From: CAZCPB01 sp044223975
GTDB taxonomy: Bacteria; Planctomycetota; Phycisphaerae; Phycisphaerales; UBA1924
Length of the DNA: 64,000 bases
NCBI GenBank assembly: GCA_044223975.1
Contig: JBGALI010000017.1
Location: 1 to 64,000 of the forward strand
Direction: 5' to 3'
Shown: positions 50,569-58,890 of the stretch, piece by piece
Position numbering within the stretch: position 1 is the stretch's first letter
Layout of the letters: every line of letters begins with the position of its first letter
Notes under the pieces: generated by a model
Seen by the model: only the letters and a program-made list of their open reading frames with translations
What the model was told of the DNA's origin: nothing
Database searches by the model: none
Program-made: the position numbers and the translations under genes

Positions 50569-51754
50569 CCGTCCCGCGCGGTATCAGAAGTCTCGCGAGG
50601 ATCACGACCGCCAGCCCGGGCAGCAGCCAAACCTCGTGTCGTTCGATGAATCCCAGCCAGAACATCGGAATCGCGATCGTGCACGCGACGAGCCACACCC
50701 GCAACGCCCGCACTCTCGGGCGCGACCGGTCTCGCCACGTCGGCATCAGGCACAGCCACACGTAGGCCGGGAACACCAGCCCGTAGAAACCCATGAAGCC
50801 GCGGTACACCGCCTCGTTGAACGAGATGCCGTGGTACATCGGGGCCCGGCTGCCGGCGAGCCCGAGCAGCAGCGGCGCGACCATGAATACAAGCTTGCCC
50901 GTCGTTCGCCGGGCCGGCGACGGCCCTCTCCCATCGATCTCGCGGCCGAGCGATTGGGCCTCGATCCCGTGATACAGCGATGTGGCTCCGAGCTGCAGGC
51001 AAAGGTGGGCGCCGAGCAGAAACGTCGCCAGCGAGCCCGCCACACGCAGATCGTTGAACTCCTCGGCGTCGCCGAGCCGCGCGGAGTAGGCCAGGGTGAA
51101 GAGGATGCCGATCGGGAAGAGCCCTAGGAAGCCGATCGCGAACGCGGCGGCGCCACGCGAGCCGGGTACCTCACGCCGGGCGCGCCAGAACGTCACGTCG
51201 AGGTATGGGCACAGAGTGAAGCCAAATGCGCACACCGGCGCAAGGGAGACCAGCCGCTCGTCAAACGGAAGCACATAGCGAGGGAACTGAGCCTCGCCCG
51301 ACGCCAGTCCCAACACCAGCGCAGCAACGGTCGCCGCCATTACGGCGACCGCGATCGTGACCAAGGTGCCAGGGTGAGGTCGGAAGCGCAGGGCAAGGAC
51401 CATCGCGAGCCAGCCCAGGGCGCCGGGGAGCGTCCATGTGATCGGGAACCAGGTGAGCAGCCATCCCGCGAAGAACATCTGGAAACCGATCGTGACGAGA
51501 GAAAACCACTGCGCGGCCCAGCCGTGCGAACGGAGAAACCAACCCTCGATCGCGGGGCGCATCGCTATCCCGCTCGCCGCCGCTCCCAGGCAGTTCGGCA
51601 CCGCGAACACCACGAACCCCCACACCCCGTAGTCGCGCACCAGCAGCACCGGCAGGAACATCCCGATGCACCACGTCCACGAGCAGGCGAGGTACGCGGC
51701 CCAGCCGAGCACGCGGCCCCAGTGCGTTTGATTGCCCATTGCTGGTGCGGTCAT
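50435..51754 (-). CDS. Polytopic membrane protein of unknown function
   Basis: 439 aa with about ten hydrophobic segments. N-terminal WAAYLACSWTWCIGMFLPVL, then FVVFAVPNCLGAAASGIAM and HGWAAQWFSLVTIGFQMFFA; this order and an NCLGAAxxG pattern are transporter-like (sodium-symporter or APC-type), but I cannot assign a family. The last 40 residues are Pro/Gly/Glu-rich. The 3' end overlaps queG by 134 nt in opposite orientation. ATG 51739 is an alternative start. Confidence 0.75.
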   Translation of the reverse strand: MTAPAMGNQTHWGRVLGWAAYLACSWTWCIGMFLPVLLVRDYGVWGFVVFAVPNCLGAAASGIAMRPAIEGWFLRSHGWAAQWFSLVTIGFQMFFAGWLLTWFPITWTLPGALGWLAMVLALRFRPHPGTLVTIAVAVMAATVAALVLGLASGEAQFPRYVLPFDERLVSLAPVCAFGFTLCPYLDVTFWRARREVPGSRGAAAFAIGFLGLFPIGILFTLAYSARLGDAEEFNDLRVAGSLATFLLGAHLCLQLGATSLYHGIEAQSLGREIDGRGPSPARRTTGKLVFMVAPLLLGLAGSRAPMYHGISFNEAVYRGFMGFYGLVFPAYVWLCLMPTWRDRSRPRVRALRVWLVACTIAIPMFWLGFIERHEVWLLPGLAVVILARLLIPRGTVTPDGGSEEPPEPSGAPVPVHSGPPTLGARAIPGREPPEYPGSP

Positions 51755-51763
51755 GAGGTGCGG

Positions 51764-51769
51764 AGTCTA
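51764..51769 (-). promoter_or_regulatory. -10-like box 9 nt before the membrane protein gene
   Basis: TAGACT on the minus strand, 9 nt before ATG 51754; no Shine-Dalgarno. Would give a 2-nt leader or none. Confidence 0.35.
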
Positions 51770-51866
51770 CCCGCCATCCATACACCTCCCCCGGCCTCGC
51801 GGACTCGGCCACCCCCTCCGCAGGCGTGGAGGGGGATCAAATCGGCCCCAAACATTCCCGTGTTCT

Positions 51867-51895
51867 TTGGCCCAATCCCGCCCCTCGGCTACGCT
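51867..51895 (+). promoter_or_regulatory. Possible sigma-70 promoter of the pdh genes
   Basis: TTGGCC (51867-51872), exactly 17 nt, TACGCT (51890-51895), 27 nt before pdhA, which also has a GGAG ribosome-binding site. Confidence 0.45.
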
Positions 51896-51922
51896 ACTTG
51901 CGTCCACTTCCCGGAGCCGCGC

Positions 51923-53065
51923 ATGCCCCGCAAGACCGCCTATTCGGCCACCATCGACTACCTCCAGATCCTCGATGAGAACGGCGTTCTCGACGAGTCG
52001 CTGGCCAAGGGTTCCGACGGCCAGCTGATCCTCAAGGACGAGGAGGTCGTCCACCTCTACGAGTTCATGGTCACCTGCCGCCAGCTCGACGAGATCGCCT
52101 TCAAGCTCCAGCGCTCCGGCCGCATGGGCACCTACCCGCAGAACAAAGGCCAGGAAGCCGCGGCTATCGGTTCGGGGTATGCGGCGCGCAAGGGCGAGGA
52201 CTTTCTCGTGCCCTGCTACCGCGAGAACGCGGCACTGTTCCTGCACGGGCTCCCCATGCACTACGTGCTGATGCACTGGATGGGCGACGAGCGCGGCAAC
52301 CAGATCCCCAAGGGCGTGAACATGACGCCTCTCTCGATCCCCATCGGCACCCAGATGCTGCACGCCACCGGCATCGCCTGGGCCTTCAAGCTCCGCAAGG
52401 AGCCGCGCGTCGCGATCACTTACTTCGGCGACGGGGCGACCAGCGAGGGCGACTTCCACGAGGCGATGAACTTTGCCAGCGTGCTGCAGGTGCCGTGCGT
52501 GTTCTTCTGCCAGAACAACCAGTGGGCGATAAGCGTGCCCCGCGACATCCAGATGAACTCGTCGACGGTGGCCCAGAAGGCTCTGGCGTACGACATGCCC
52601 ACGATTCAGGTGGACGGCAACGACCTCTTCGCGGTGGTGAAGGCCAGCCGCGATGCGCTCGAGCGGGCCCGCGCCGGCGGCGGACCGAGCTTCATCGAGG
52701 CCGTGACGTACCGGCTCGCGGACCACACGACGGCCGACGATGCCCGCCGCTACCGCGACTCCAAGGAAGTCGACGCGTGGGTGGGCAAGGACCCCTTGAT
52801 CCGCCTCCGCAAGTACATCGAGGCCAAGGGCCTGTGGGACGATGCCCGCCAGAAGGCGATCGAGGAGAAGTCCAAGGTCATCGTCACCGAGGTCGTCAAG
52901 GCGGCCGAGGGGATCGAGAAGCCGACGACGGACGATATTTTCGACTACACGTACGCGGCGCCGCTGCCTCCCGAGCTTGAGGTGCAGAAGCGCACCATGC
53001 GGACCAGCAGCCTCGGTCAGCACCCCGAGCAGATCGGGCTGACGTCGGAGGCCGAGCACGTCTGA
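51923..53065 (+). CDS. pdhA: Pyruvate dehydrogenase E1 component, alpha subunit
   Basis: 380 aa. Thiamin-diphosphate enzyme subunit: EFMVTCRQLDEIAFKLQRSG, QEAAAIGSGYAARKGEDFLV, and the ThDP motif YFGDGATSEGDFHEAMNFAS ending in CQNNQWAISVP. Phosphorylation-loop-like region TYRLADHTTADDARRYR. GGAG lies 7 nt before the ATG. Branched-chain 2-oxo acid E1 is a close alternative; QTTADDA-type loop and pairing with the E2 downstream favour pyruvate or branched-chain use without deciding. Confidence 0.88.
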   Translation: MPRKTAYSATIDYLQILDENGVLDESLAKGSDGQLILKDEEVVHLYEFMVTCRQLDEIAFKLQRSGRMGTYPQNKGQEAAAIGSGYAARKGEDFLVPCYRENAALFLHGLPMHYVLMHWMGDERGNQIPKGVNMTPLSIPIGTQMLHATGIAWAFKLRKEPRVAITYFGDGATSEGDFHEAMNFASVLQVPCVFFCQNNQWAISVPRDIQMNSSTVAQKALAYDMPTIQVDGNDLFAVVKASRDALERARAGGGPSFIEAVTYRLADHTTADDARRYRDSKEVDAWVGKDPLIRLRKYIEAKGLWDDARQKAIEEKSKVIVTEVVKAAEGIEKPTTDDIFDYTYAAPLPPELEVQKRTMRTSSLGQHPEQIGLTSEAEHV

Positions 53066-53131
53066 CCGCGATTCCTTTACCGCGCACGAATGCACGCCGA
53101 TTGGCCGGATTGAAGCGACGGGAGATTGCGA

Positions 53132-54130
53132 ATGCCTCGAACTGATGTGATGAAGGAAAAGGGCCTCACGCTCGTTGACGCCATCAACGAGGCCCTCGCC
53201 CAGGAAATGGCCCGCGACGACCGCGTCGTGATCCTCGGCGAGGATGTCGGCCTCAACGGCGGCGTCTTCCGCGTGACCGAGGGGTTGCAGAAACTCTTCG
53301 GTCCCGACCGAGTGGTGGATACTCCCCTCGCCGAGTCGGGCATCATGGGCACCGCCATCGGCCTGGCCATGGCGGGGATGCGGCCGGTCCCTGAGATCCA
53401 GTTCGAGGGCTTCCTCGGGCCGGCGTACGACCAGCTCACGAATCACGCCGCGCGCTACCGCACGCGCTCGCGCGGGGCGATCACGATCCCGCTCACCGTC
53501 CGGGTCCCTGTCGGCGGCGGCATCCACGCCCCCGAGTTGCACTCGGACTCGCCCGAAGCGATCTACGCCCACACGCCGGGCCTCAAGGTCGTCATGCCCT
53601 CGACCGCGCACGACGCCAAGGGGCTGCTGATCTCGGCCATCCGCGACCCCGACCCGGTGGTGTTCTTTGAGCCCAAGCGCGTCTACCGCGCCTTCCGCGA
53701 GCAGATCCCCGAGGAGGAGTACACCATCCCGATCGGCCAAGCCAAGCTCGTCACCGAGGGGACGGACATCACCATGGTCTCCTGGGGCGCCACCGTCCAC
53801 GAGTGCAATAAGGCGCTCGACTCTCTGCCCGAGGACATCTCCGTCGAGCTCATCGACCTCCGCACCATCTACCCCATCGACATCGACACCATCGCCGCGT
53901 CGGTCGAGAAGACCGGCCGCTGCGTGATCGTGCACGAGGCCCCCAAGACCTGCGGCATGGGCGCCGAGCTCTCGGCACTGATCCAGGAGCGCTGCTTCCT
54001 GCACCTGCAAGCCCCCGTGCAGCGTGTCGCCGGGTTCGACACGGTCATGCCGTACTACAAGCTCGAGCTCGACTACCTGCCCGATCCCAAGCGGATCGCC
54101 GAGAGCCTCATGCAGGTTGCCGCGTACTGA
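53132..54130 (+). CDS. pdhB: Pyruvate dehydrogenase E1 component, beta subunit
   Basis: 332 aa. Family signatures: LTLVDAINEALAQEMARDDR, VILGEDVGLNGGVFRVTEGL, DTPLAESGIMGTAIGLAMAG, RPVPEIQFEGFLGPAYDQLT and HAPELHSDSPEAIYAHTPGL. C-terminal VIVHEAPKTCGMGAELSALI. ATG 53132 follows GGGAGATT and fits the family; it forms the alpha2-beta2 E1 with PdhA. Confidence 0.94.
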   Translation: MPRTDVMKEKGLTLVDAINEALAQEMARDDRVVILGEDVGLNGGVFRVTEGLQKLFGPDRVVDTPLAESGIMGTAIGLAMAGMRPVPEIQFEGFLGPAYDQLTNHAARYRTRSRGAITIPLTVRVPVGGGIHAPELHSDSPEAIYAHTPGLKVVMPSTAHDAKGLLISAIRDPDPVVFFEPKRVYRAFREQIPEEEYTIPIGQAKLVTEGTDITMVSWGATVHECNKALDSLPEDISVELIDLRTIYPIDIDTIAASVEKTGRCVIVHEAPKTCGMGAELSALIQERCFLHLQAPVQRVAGFDTVMPYYKLELDYLPDPKRIAESLMQVAAY

Positions 54131-54219
54131 TCTTTGCTCGTTGTTTGAGCCCGCCCCGTCTGCGCCGCAGGGAAATGCCCGGTTCTGTGGCCGCGCCTCG
54201 ATACCGCGGCGCGGGCCGA

Positions 54220-54225
54220 TACTGT
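54220..54225 (+). promoter_or_regulatory. -10-like box 7 nt before the CoA-transferase gene
   Basis: TACTGT, 7 nt before ATG 54233; no Shine-Dalgarno. Candidate leaderless promoter that would separate this gene from pdhAB transcription. Confidence 0.45.
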
Positions 54226-54232
54226 TGAGTGC

Positions 54233-55528
54233 ATGACCAGTCCCACCCCGTCGCGCCCTCTGACCGCCGCCGAAGCCGTGCTGCCCCTGCGCCGCGGCAT
54301 GAACATCTTCATCCACGGCGCTTGCGCCACGCCAACGCCCCTGATCGAGGCCATGGTCGCGCGCCCGGACCTTGACGACATCCGCCTCTACCACCTCCAC
54401 CTGACCGGCAACCTCCCCTTCGCCGATCCGCGCCACTCGTCCCGGTTCCGCTCCATCTCCCTTTTCACGAGCCCGGGCCTGCGGAAAGCGGTGGAGGAGG
54501 GGCGGGCCGAGTTCATGCCGGTGTTTCTCTCCGACATCCCGGACCTTTTCCGCACCGGCGCGATCCGCATCGACGCCGTGATCGTGCAGCTCTCCCCACC
54601 CGACCGCCACGGCCTGTGCACGCTCGGCACCTCGGTGGACACCGTGCGCGCGGCAGTGGACACCGCCCCGGTGGTGATCGCCGAGATCAACAAACGCATG
54701 CCCCGGACGCACGGGCACACGACCATCCCGCTCTCGCGTGTCACCGCGTACACCGACACCGACCGTCCGCTCCTCGAGCACCACCCCGAGCCCGAAACGG
54801 AGGTCTCCGCACGCATCGGCGACCTCGTCGCCGAACTGGTCGAGGACGGTTCGTGCCTGCAGCTTGGCATCGGCGGCATCCCCGACGCGGTGCTGGCGCG
54901 CCTGGGCAACAAGCACGACCTGGGTATCCACACCGAGATGTTCTCCGACGGGCTGATCCCGCTTGTCGAGGGCGGCGTGATCACCAATCGCTTCAAGTCC
55001 GTCCATCCCGGCCGCACGGTCGCCAGCTTCCTGAACGGCTCCAAGAAGCTCTTTGACTTCGTCGACGACAACCCGCTCGTCGAGCTGCACCCCTGCGACC
55101 GAACCAACGACACCGCCCTCATCCGCAAGAACGACAAGACGGTCGCCATCAACTCCGCCATCCAGATCGACCTCACCGGCCAGGTCTGCGCCGACTCCAT
55201 CGGGCACCGCATTTTTTCGGGCATCGGCGGGCAGATGGACTTCGTCCGCGGCGCCGCGATTTCCAAGGGAGGGAAGCCGATCCTGGCCCTCCCGTCGACC
55301 GCCGCCGACGGCAAGGTCTCCCGCATCGTCGCCGAACTCAACCCGGGCGCCGGCGTGGTCACCACCCGCGGGCACGTGCACTGGGTCGCGACCGAATACG
55401 GGGTCGTCAACCTCCATGGCAAGACCCTTCGGGAGCGGGCCGAGGCCCTCATCGGGGTCGCCCACCCCGATTTCCGGTCCGACCTCCGCCGCCGCGTCGC
55501 TGAACTCAGGCATTTCACGTTCGCGTGA
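54233..55528 (+). CDS. Acetyl-CoA hydrolase/transferase family protein
   Basis: 431 aa. Family I CoA-transferase fold: GMNIFIHGACATPTPLIEAM, DAVIVQLSPPDRHGLCTLG, QLGIGGIPDAVLARLGNKHD, then LGIHTEMFSDGLIPLVEGG with the catalytic Glu, and IFSGIGGQMDFVRGAAISKG. Related to 4-hydroxybutyrate CoA-transferase and acetyl-CoA hydrolase (Ach1/SucCoA:acetate transferase). Sitting between pdhB and pdhC, it could return CoA or move acetyl-CoA to acetate or other acids. Confidence 0.9.
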   Translation: MTSPTPSRPLTAAEAVLPLRRGMNIFIHGACATPTPLIEAMVARPDLDDIRLYHLHLTGNLPFADPRHSSRFRSISLFTSPGLRKAVEEGRAEFMPVFLSDIPDLFRTGAIRIDAVIVQLSPPDRHGLCTLGTSVDTVRAAVDTAPVVIAEINKRMPRTHGHTTIPLSRVTAYTDTDRPLLEHHPEPETEVSARIGDLVAELVEDGSCLQLGIGGIPDAVLARLGNKHDLGIHTEMFSDGLIPLVEGGVITNRFKSVHPGRTVASFLNGSKKLFDFVDDNPLVELHPCDRTNDTALIRKNDKTVAINSAIQIDLTGQVCADSIGHRIFSGIGGQMDFVRGAAISKGGKPILALPSTAADGKVSRIVAELNPGAGVVTTRGHVHWVATEYGVVNLHGKTLRERAEALIGVAHPDFRSDLRRRVAELRHFTFA

Positions 55529-55654
55529 TGCCGGCCCGCCGCCGGGCGTTTCTCGGGCGGCAGGAGCACGGACCGGGAGCCGCGCCCCGCGCTCGGATAT
55601 CCTTCCCTTTCGACCGGCCTTTTGTCCGGCACGCACCCCGCGAGGACCCCGAGT

Positions 55655-57058
55655 ATGGCCCACGCCAAGTCCGCCGATCCCAACGTCTTCATCCTCCCCG
55701 ACCTTGGCGAGGGTGTGCACGAGGCCGAGCTCATCAAGTGGCGCGTCAAGCCCGGCGACACCGTCGCCGAGCACGACATCCTCGCCGAGATGGAGACCGA
55801 CAAGGCGCTCGTCGAGGTCCCCAGCCCGCGCGCCGGCACCATCGCCGAGCTGCACGGCGCCGAGGGCGAGATCCTCCACGTTGGCAACGCCCTGGTGACC
55901 TACACCGGCGGCGGCGCATCCCACTCCGCCCCGGCGCCGGCCGAGACCCGGCCCGCAGCGCCGGCCCCCGCCCACCACGACAACGGCCACGACATCGCCG
56001 AACCCCCCGCCGAGCGTGAAGATGCCGGCACCGTCGTCGGCATCATGTCCAACGAGCCGCAGAAGGCCCTGGCCACGCCGGCCGTCCGCCGCCTCGCCCG
56101 AGATCTCGGCGTCAACATCGACACGGTCAAGGGCACCGGCATCGGCGGACGCGTCCTCGAGAAGGACATCCGCGCCGGTTCCGCCTCCGCGGCGCCCACC
56201 GCGCCGGCCCGCGCCACGCCAACACCGCCCGCGACTTCGCGCCCGGCGGCACCCGCGCCCAGCCCCCGTCCCGCGCCGGCGCCCGCTCCCGCCGCTGACT
56301 TCTCCGCGGCATCATCCCGCGGCTCATCGCAGCGCGACGAGGTCACCCGCATCCCCTTCCGCGGCGTGCGCCGCACCATCGCCAACCGGCTCCGCGAGAG
56401 CGTCAACCAGGCCGTCCACTTCAACGTCATGGACGAGGCGGATGTCTCCGCCCTCGACACGCTGCGGCGCAAGCTTGCCGCGGCATCGGGCGAAAAGGTC
56501 TCGTTCCTGCCCTTCGTCGCCAGCGCCGTGTGCCGCGTGCTGACCAACGCTCAGTTCCGAGCCATGAACGCCACGGTTGAAGAGAAGCCCGGCGATTCCT
56601 CTTCCGCCGCGTTCATCCTGCAGCACCGCTCGGTCAATCTCGGCATCGCCACCGACACCGACAGCGGGCTGATGGTGCCGGTGATCCGCGACTGCGATGC
56701 TCTGGGCGTCCTAGAAATCGGCCGCGGCATCGCATCGATCGCCAACGCCGCCCGCACTCGCTCGATCCCGCGCGAACAGCTCATGGGCTCGACGTTTACG
56801 ATCAGCAACGTCGGCAGCCACGCAGGCCGCTTCGCGACTCCGATCATCAACTACCCCGAGGTCGGCATCCTCGCCGTCGGCCGCGCCCGCCCCAGCCCGG
56901 TGGTGCGCCACGGCGGGATTTTCGTCGGCAACCTCCTGCCGCTGAGCTTGGCCTGCGATCACCGCGTGGTCGACGGCGCGACCGCGGCGCTGGCGCTGGC
57001 GAAGATCGTGGAACTGCTGCAGGACCCGGAGCAGCTGCTGGGGCCGGCGCGGGGGTAA
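55655..57058 (+). CDS. pdhC: Dihydrolipoamide acetyltransferase, E2 of the 2-oxo acid dehydrogenase complex
   Basis: 467 aa. One lipoyl domain (FILPDLGEGVHEAELIKWRV with the lipoyl Lys in EMETDKALVEVPSP), Pro/Ala linker, peripheral subunit-binding domain (ATPAVRRLARDLGVNIDTVK, GTGIGGRVLEKDI), a second Pro/Ala linker, then the catalytic trimer domain: FRGVRRTIANRLRESVNQAV, STFTISNVGSHAGRFATPII and HRVVDG with the active His/Asp. The E3 gene is not in the window. ATG 55655 chosen by family fit. Confidence 0.93.
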   Translation: MAHAKSADPNVFILPDLGEGVHEAELIKWRVKPGDTVAEHDILAEMETDKALVEVPSPRAGTIAELHGAEGEILHVGNALVTYTGGGASHSAPAPAETRPAAPAPAHHDNGHDIAEPPAEREDAGTVVGIMSNEPQKALATPAVRRLARDLGVNIDTVKGTGIGGRVLEKDIRAGSASAAPTAPARATPTPPATSRPAAPAPSPRPAPAPAPAADFSAASSRGSSQRDEVTRIPFRGVRRTIANRLRESVNQAVHFNVMDEADVSALDTLRRKLAAASGEKVSFLPFVASAVCRVLTNAQFRAMNATVEEKPGDSSSAAFILQHRSVNLGIATDTDSGLMVPVIRDCDALGVLEIGRGIASIANAARTRSIPREQLMGSTFTISNVGSHAGRFATPIINYPEVGILAVGRARPSPVVRHGGIFVGNLLPLSLACDHRVVDGATAALALAKIVELLQDPEQLLGPARG

Positions 57059-57100
57059 TGCGTCGACCGGAATGCCCAAGAACTATCCGGAGGTCGTCGC

Positions 57101-57607
57101 GTGCGGCGCGTCGCGGACAAGTTACTCTGGGTTGGTCACGTGGGCGACGCGGCCGACGCCAAGTTACTCGGGTTGCACCGAATCGGCGCCCTGGTCGATC
57201 TGGCAATCGACGAGCTCCCGACCCTTGGTTCGCGCGAGCGTGTGTACTGCCGTTTTCCCCTCATGGACGGCGCGGGGAATTCTCCGTGGTTGATCCGCGG
57301 CGCTCTGCAGTGCGCCGCGATGTTGGTTCGCGCCAACGTGCCGACCCTGATTTTCTGCGGTGCGGGCATGAGCCGGTCGCCCTCGATTGCTGCAGGGGCC
57401 CTTGCCCTGGTATCGGGCGAGGCGCCCGCGGCCTGTCTCGCCGTGCTGACACGCGTTGGTCCGGCAGACGTGTCGCCCGGGCTGTGGAACGATGTGGCCG
57501 GAGCAGTGCTCCAGATGCGGGCGGCCGTGTCGTTCGGGCTCGCTGAGCCCTGCCCTGCGCGGGCGTGCTCGACCAGCGAGGACACGCCGCTCACGGGCTC
57601 CTCGTGA
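57101..57607 (+). CDS. Dual-specificity/tyrosine phosphatase-like protein
   Basis: 168 aa, GTG start with GGAGG 7 nt upstream. Cysteine phosphatase core: WVGHVGDAADAKLL, LVDLAIDELPT, YCRFPLMDGAGN (likely general-acid Asp), and the CX5R P-loop CGAGMSRSPSIAAGALAL. Layout matches the DSP/CDKN3-like family. Substrate unknown. Its stop overlaps the next ATG (TGATG). Confidence 0.82.
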   Translation: MRRVADKLLWVGHVGDAADAKLLGLHRIGALVDLAIDELPTLGSRERVYCRFPLMDGAGNSPWLIRGALQCAAMLVRANVPTLIFCGAGMSRSPSIAAGALALVSGEAPAACLAVLTRVGPADVSPGLWNDVAGAVLQMRAAVSFGLAEPCPARACSTSEDTPLTGSS

Positions 57608-58158
57608 TGGAATCCACGGGATCCACCCTCCGACCGGCTCTCTGGGATCGACTCACCGCGCCCTACCCGACTCTCCCGCTCGCCGACGACACGTCTGATG
57701 AGTCCGAACGGCAGCGATGCGCCCGTCGTACCGCCGACTTTGAAGCAGCGATTGCGCGGGCACAACCGCCAGATCGTGCCACCCAGGCCCCGGCGTCGCT
57801 CATCGCCGAATATGAAGCCAGGTTAAGGGCGTGGGCCGTGCTGAGACGGTCATTCCTTGCCGACGAGGACTTTGGCCGAGCGCGACGGTCGCTCTGGCGT
57901 GGCGGGCGATCGGTAAGCGACAGCGCGATAGTGTTGCTCCCTCTCTACGCGACGTGGTTTTTCATTCGAAGGGTGCTCGGTTGGGGAACGATGTCCGCGC
58001 TCCATCGCGCGGTCGTGACGCGTTCCTGTCCTGACTGCCAGTACAACCTCAGCGGGCAGCGATCCGGCTTGCGCATCAACGCAATTCTTCTGCCAAGCCG
58101 GTGCCCCGAGTGCGGTGCATCGTGGCCTCTTCTGCCGCTGCCGGCCCGTGGTGCCTAG
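57607..58158 (+). CDS. Zinc-ribbon membrane protein of unknown function
   Basis: 183 aa. Soluble N-terminal part (acidic and helical), one membrane segment (about residues 103-120, SAIVLLPLYATWFFIRRVLG), then a split zinc ribbon: CPDCQYNLSGQRSG and CPECGASW near the C-terminus. The paired CPxC motif with YNLxG is common in planctomycete membrane proteins. Coupled to the phosphatase gene by an overlapping TGATG. Function unknown; the pair may act together. Confidence 0.7.
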   Translation: MESTGSTLRPALWDRLTAPYPTLPLADDTSDESERQRCARRTADFEAAIARAQPPDRATQAPASLIAEYEARLRAWAVLRRSFLADEDFGRARRSLWRGGRSVSDSAIVLLPLYATWFFIRRVLGWGTMSALHRAVVTRSCPDCQYNLSGQRSGLRINAILLPSRCPECGASWPLLPLPARGA

Positions 58159-58348
58159 CGTCCGCGCCCCGCTTCTCATACTCACGCCCGGCAGACGCCG
58201 GACCCACCGTGCCTAGCTTTTCGCATGTCTCAGGTCTTTCGCCTCTGATTCACTCCTGCCCCACATGCTACTGGCGGGATTGTCTTAACGTCTCCATACG
58301 TTCCCGAAGTCGTCTCCGAGCGCGACACCCCATCTTGAGCGCAAGCGA

Positions 58349-58846
58349 CTACGAGTCCTCACGCAACTGCCGCGACTCGTCGACCATCTGCTTCAGCTTC
58401 TCCCGGAACCGATCGGCTCGGGCCTTCGTTTCAAGCTGCTCGCGGGAGGCGTCGTTCAAGTAGCGAGTGCCCTTGATCTCCGTGTTCTGCAGATGCTCGG
58501 CCCACCCCCGCAACTGTCGCGAAATTCCTTCCGCCAGTAATTTCAAATTTGAAATTTCAGATTTCAAATCGCCGAACCCGGCCATCCTCTCCATCACGCA
58601 GAGAATCGACCGCACTTCGCCAGCCGAGCCTCGCGCGGTGTACAGAAATGTGATCAACTGCGAGGTCGTTCCCAGCTCGAAGCCTTCGGCGATGTTGTTG
58701 GACACCGAGAGGGCTGCGCGCTGGAGTTGGTTGAGCAGATCGCCCTGGCGACGGAAGCCATCGTGCTTGGCGATGGCGTCGACGCGGATATAGAGGTCTA
58801 CTGCCGCTTTCCAGACCGGGAGGTCCTCGAAGCGCTCGTACTTCAT
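58349..58846 (-). CDS. Four-helix-bundle protein (S23/IVP family)
   Basis: 165 aa. N-terminal pattern YERFEDLPVWKAAVDLYIRV, then QLQRAALSVSNNIAEGFEL, FLYTARGSAGEVRSIL and helices to residue 165; matches the small four-helix-bundle family first met in 23S rRNA intervening sequences and often encoded alone in genomes. In the middle the palindromic AT-rich sequence 58540-58570 encodes DLKSEISNLKLL. The C-terminal 40 residues are longer than usual for the family. Function unknown. Confidence 0.85.
   Translation of the reverse strand: MKYERFEDLPVWKAAVDLYIRVDAIAKHDGFRRQGDLLNQLQRAALSVSNNIAEGFELGTTSQLITFLYTARGSAGEVRSILCVMERMAGFGDLKSEISNLKLLAEGISRQLRGWAEHLQNTEIKGTRYLNDASREQLETKARADRFREKLKQMVDESRQLREDS
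58539..58570. repeat. AT-rich palindromic repeat inside the four-helix-bundle gene
   Basis: The perfect palindrome AATTTCAAATTTGAAATT (58540-58557) plus a related unit (CAGATTTCAAATC). In a region otherwise above 60 percent GC this is a strong composition break. Encodes about ten residues in frame. Confidence 0.7.
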
Positions 58847-58852
58847 GCCAAC

Positions 58853-58858
58853 AGCTTA
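58853..58858 (-). promoter_or_regulatory. -10-like box 6 nt before the four-helix-bundle gene
   Basis: TAAGCT on the minus strand, 6 nt before the ATG at 58846; no Shine-Dalgarno. Candidate leaderless promoter. Confidence 0.35.
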
Positions 58859-58890
58859 CCAAACGACCAGAAGGAATCGGTTGCCACAGG

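Noticed and set aside
51767..55990. 1407-residue minus-strand frame across pdhA to pdhC
   Set aside because: It runs opposite to four well-supported genes and has shadow composition throughout.
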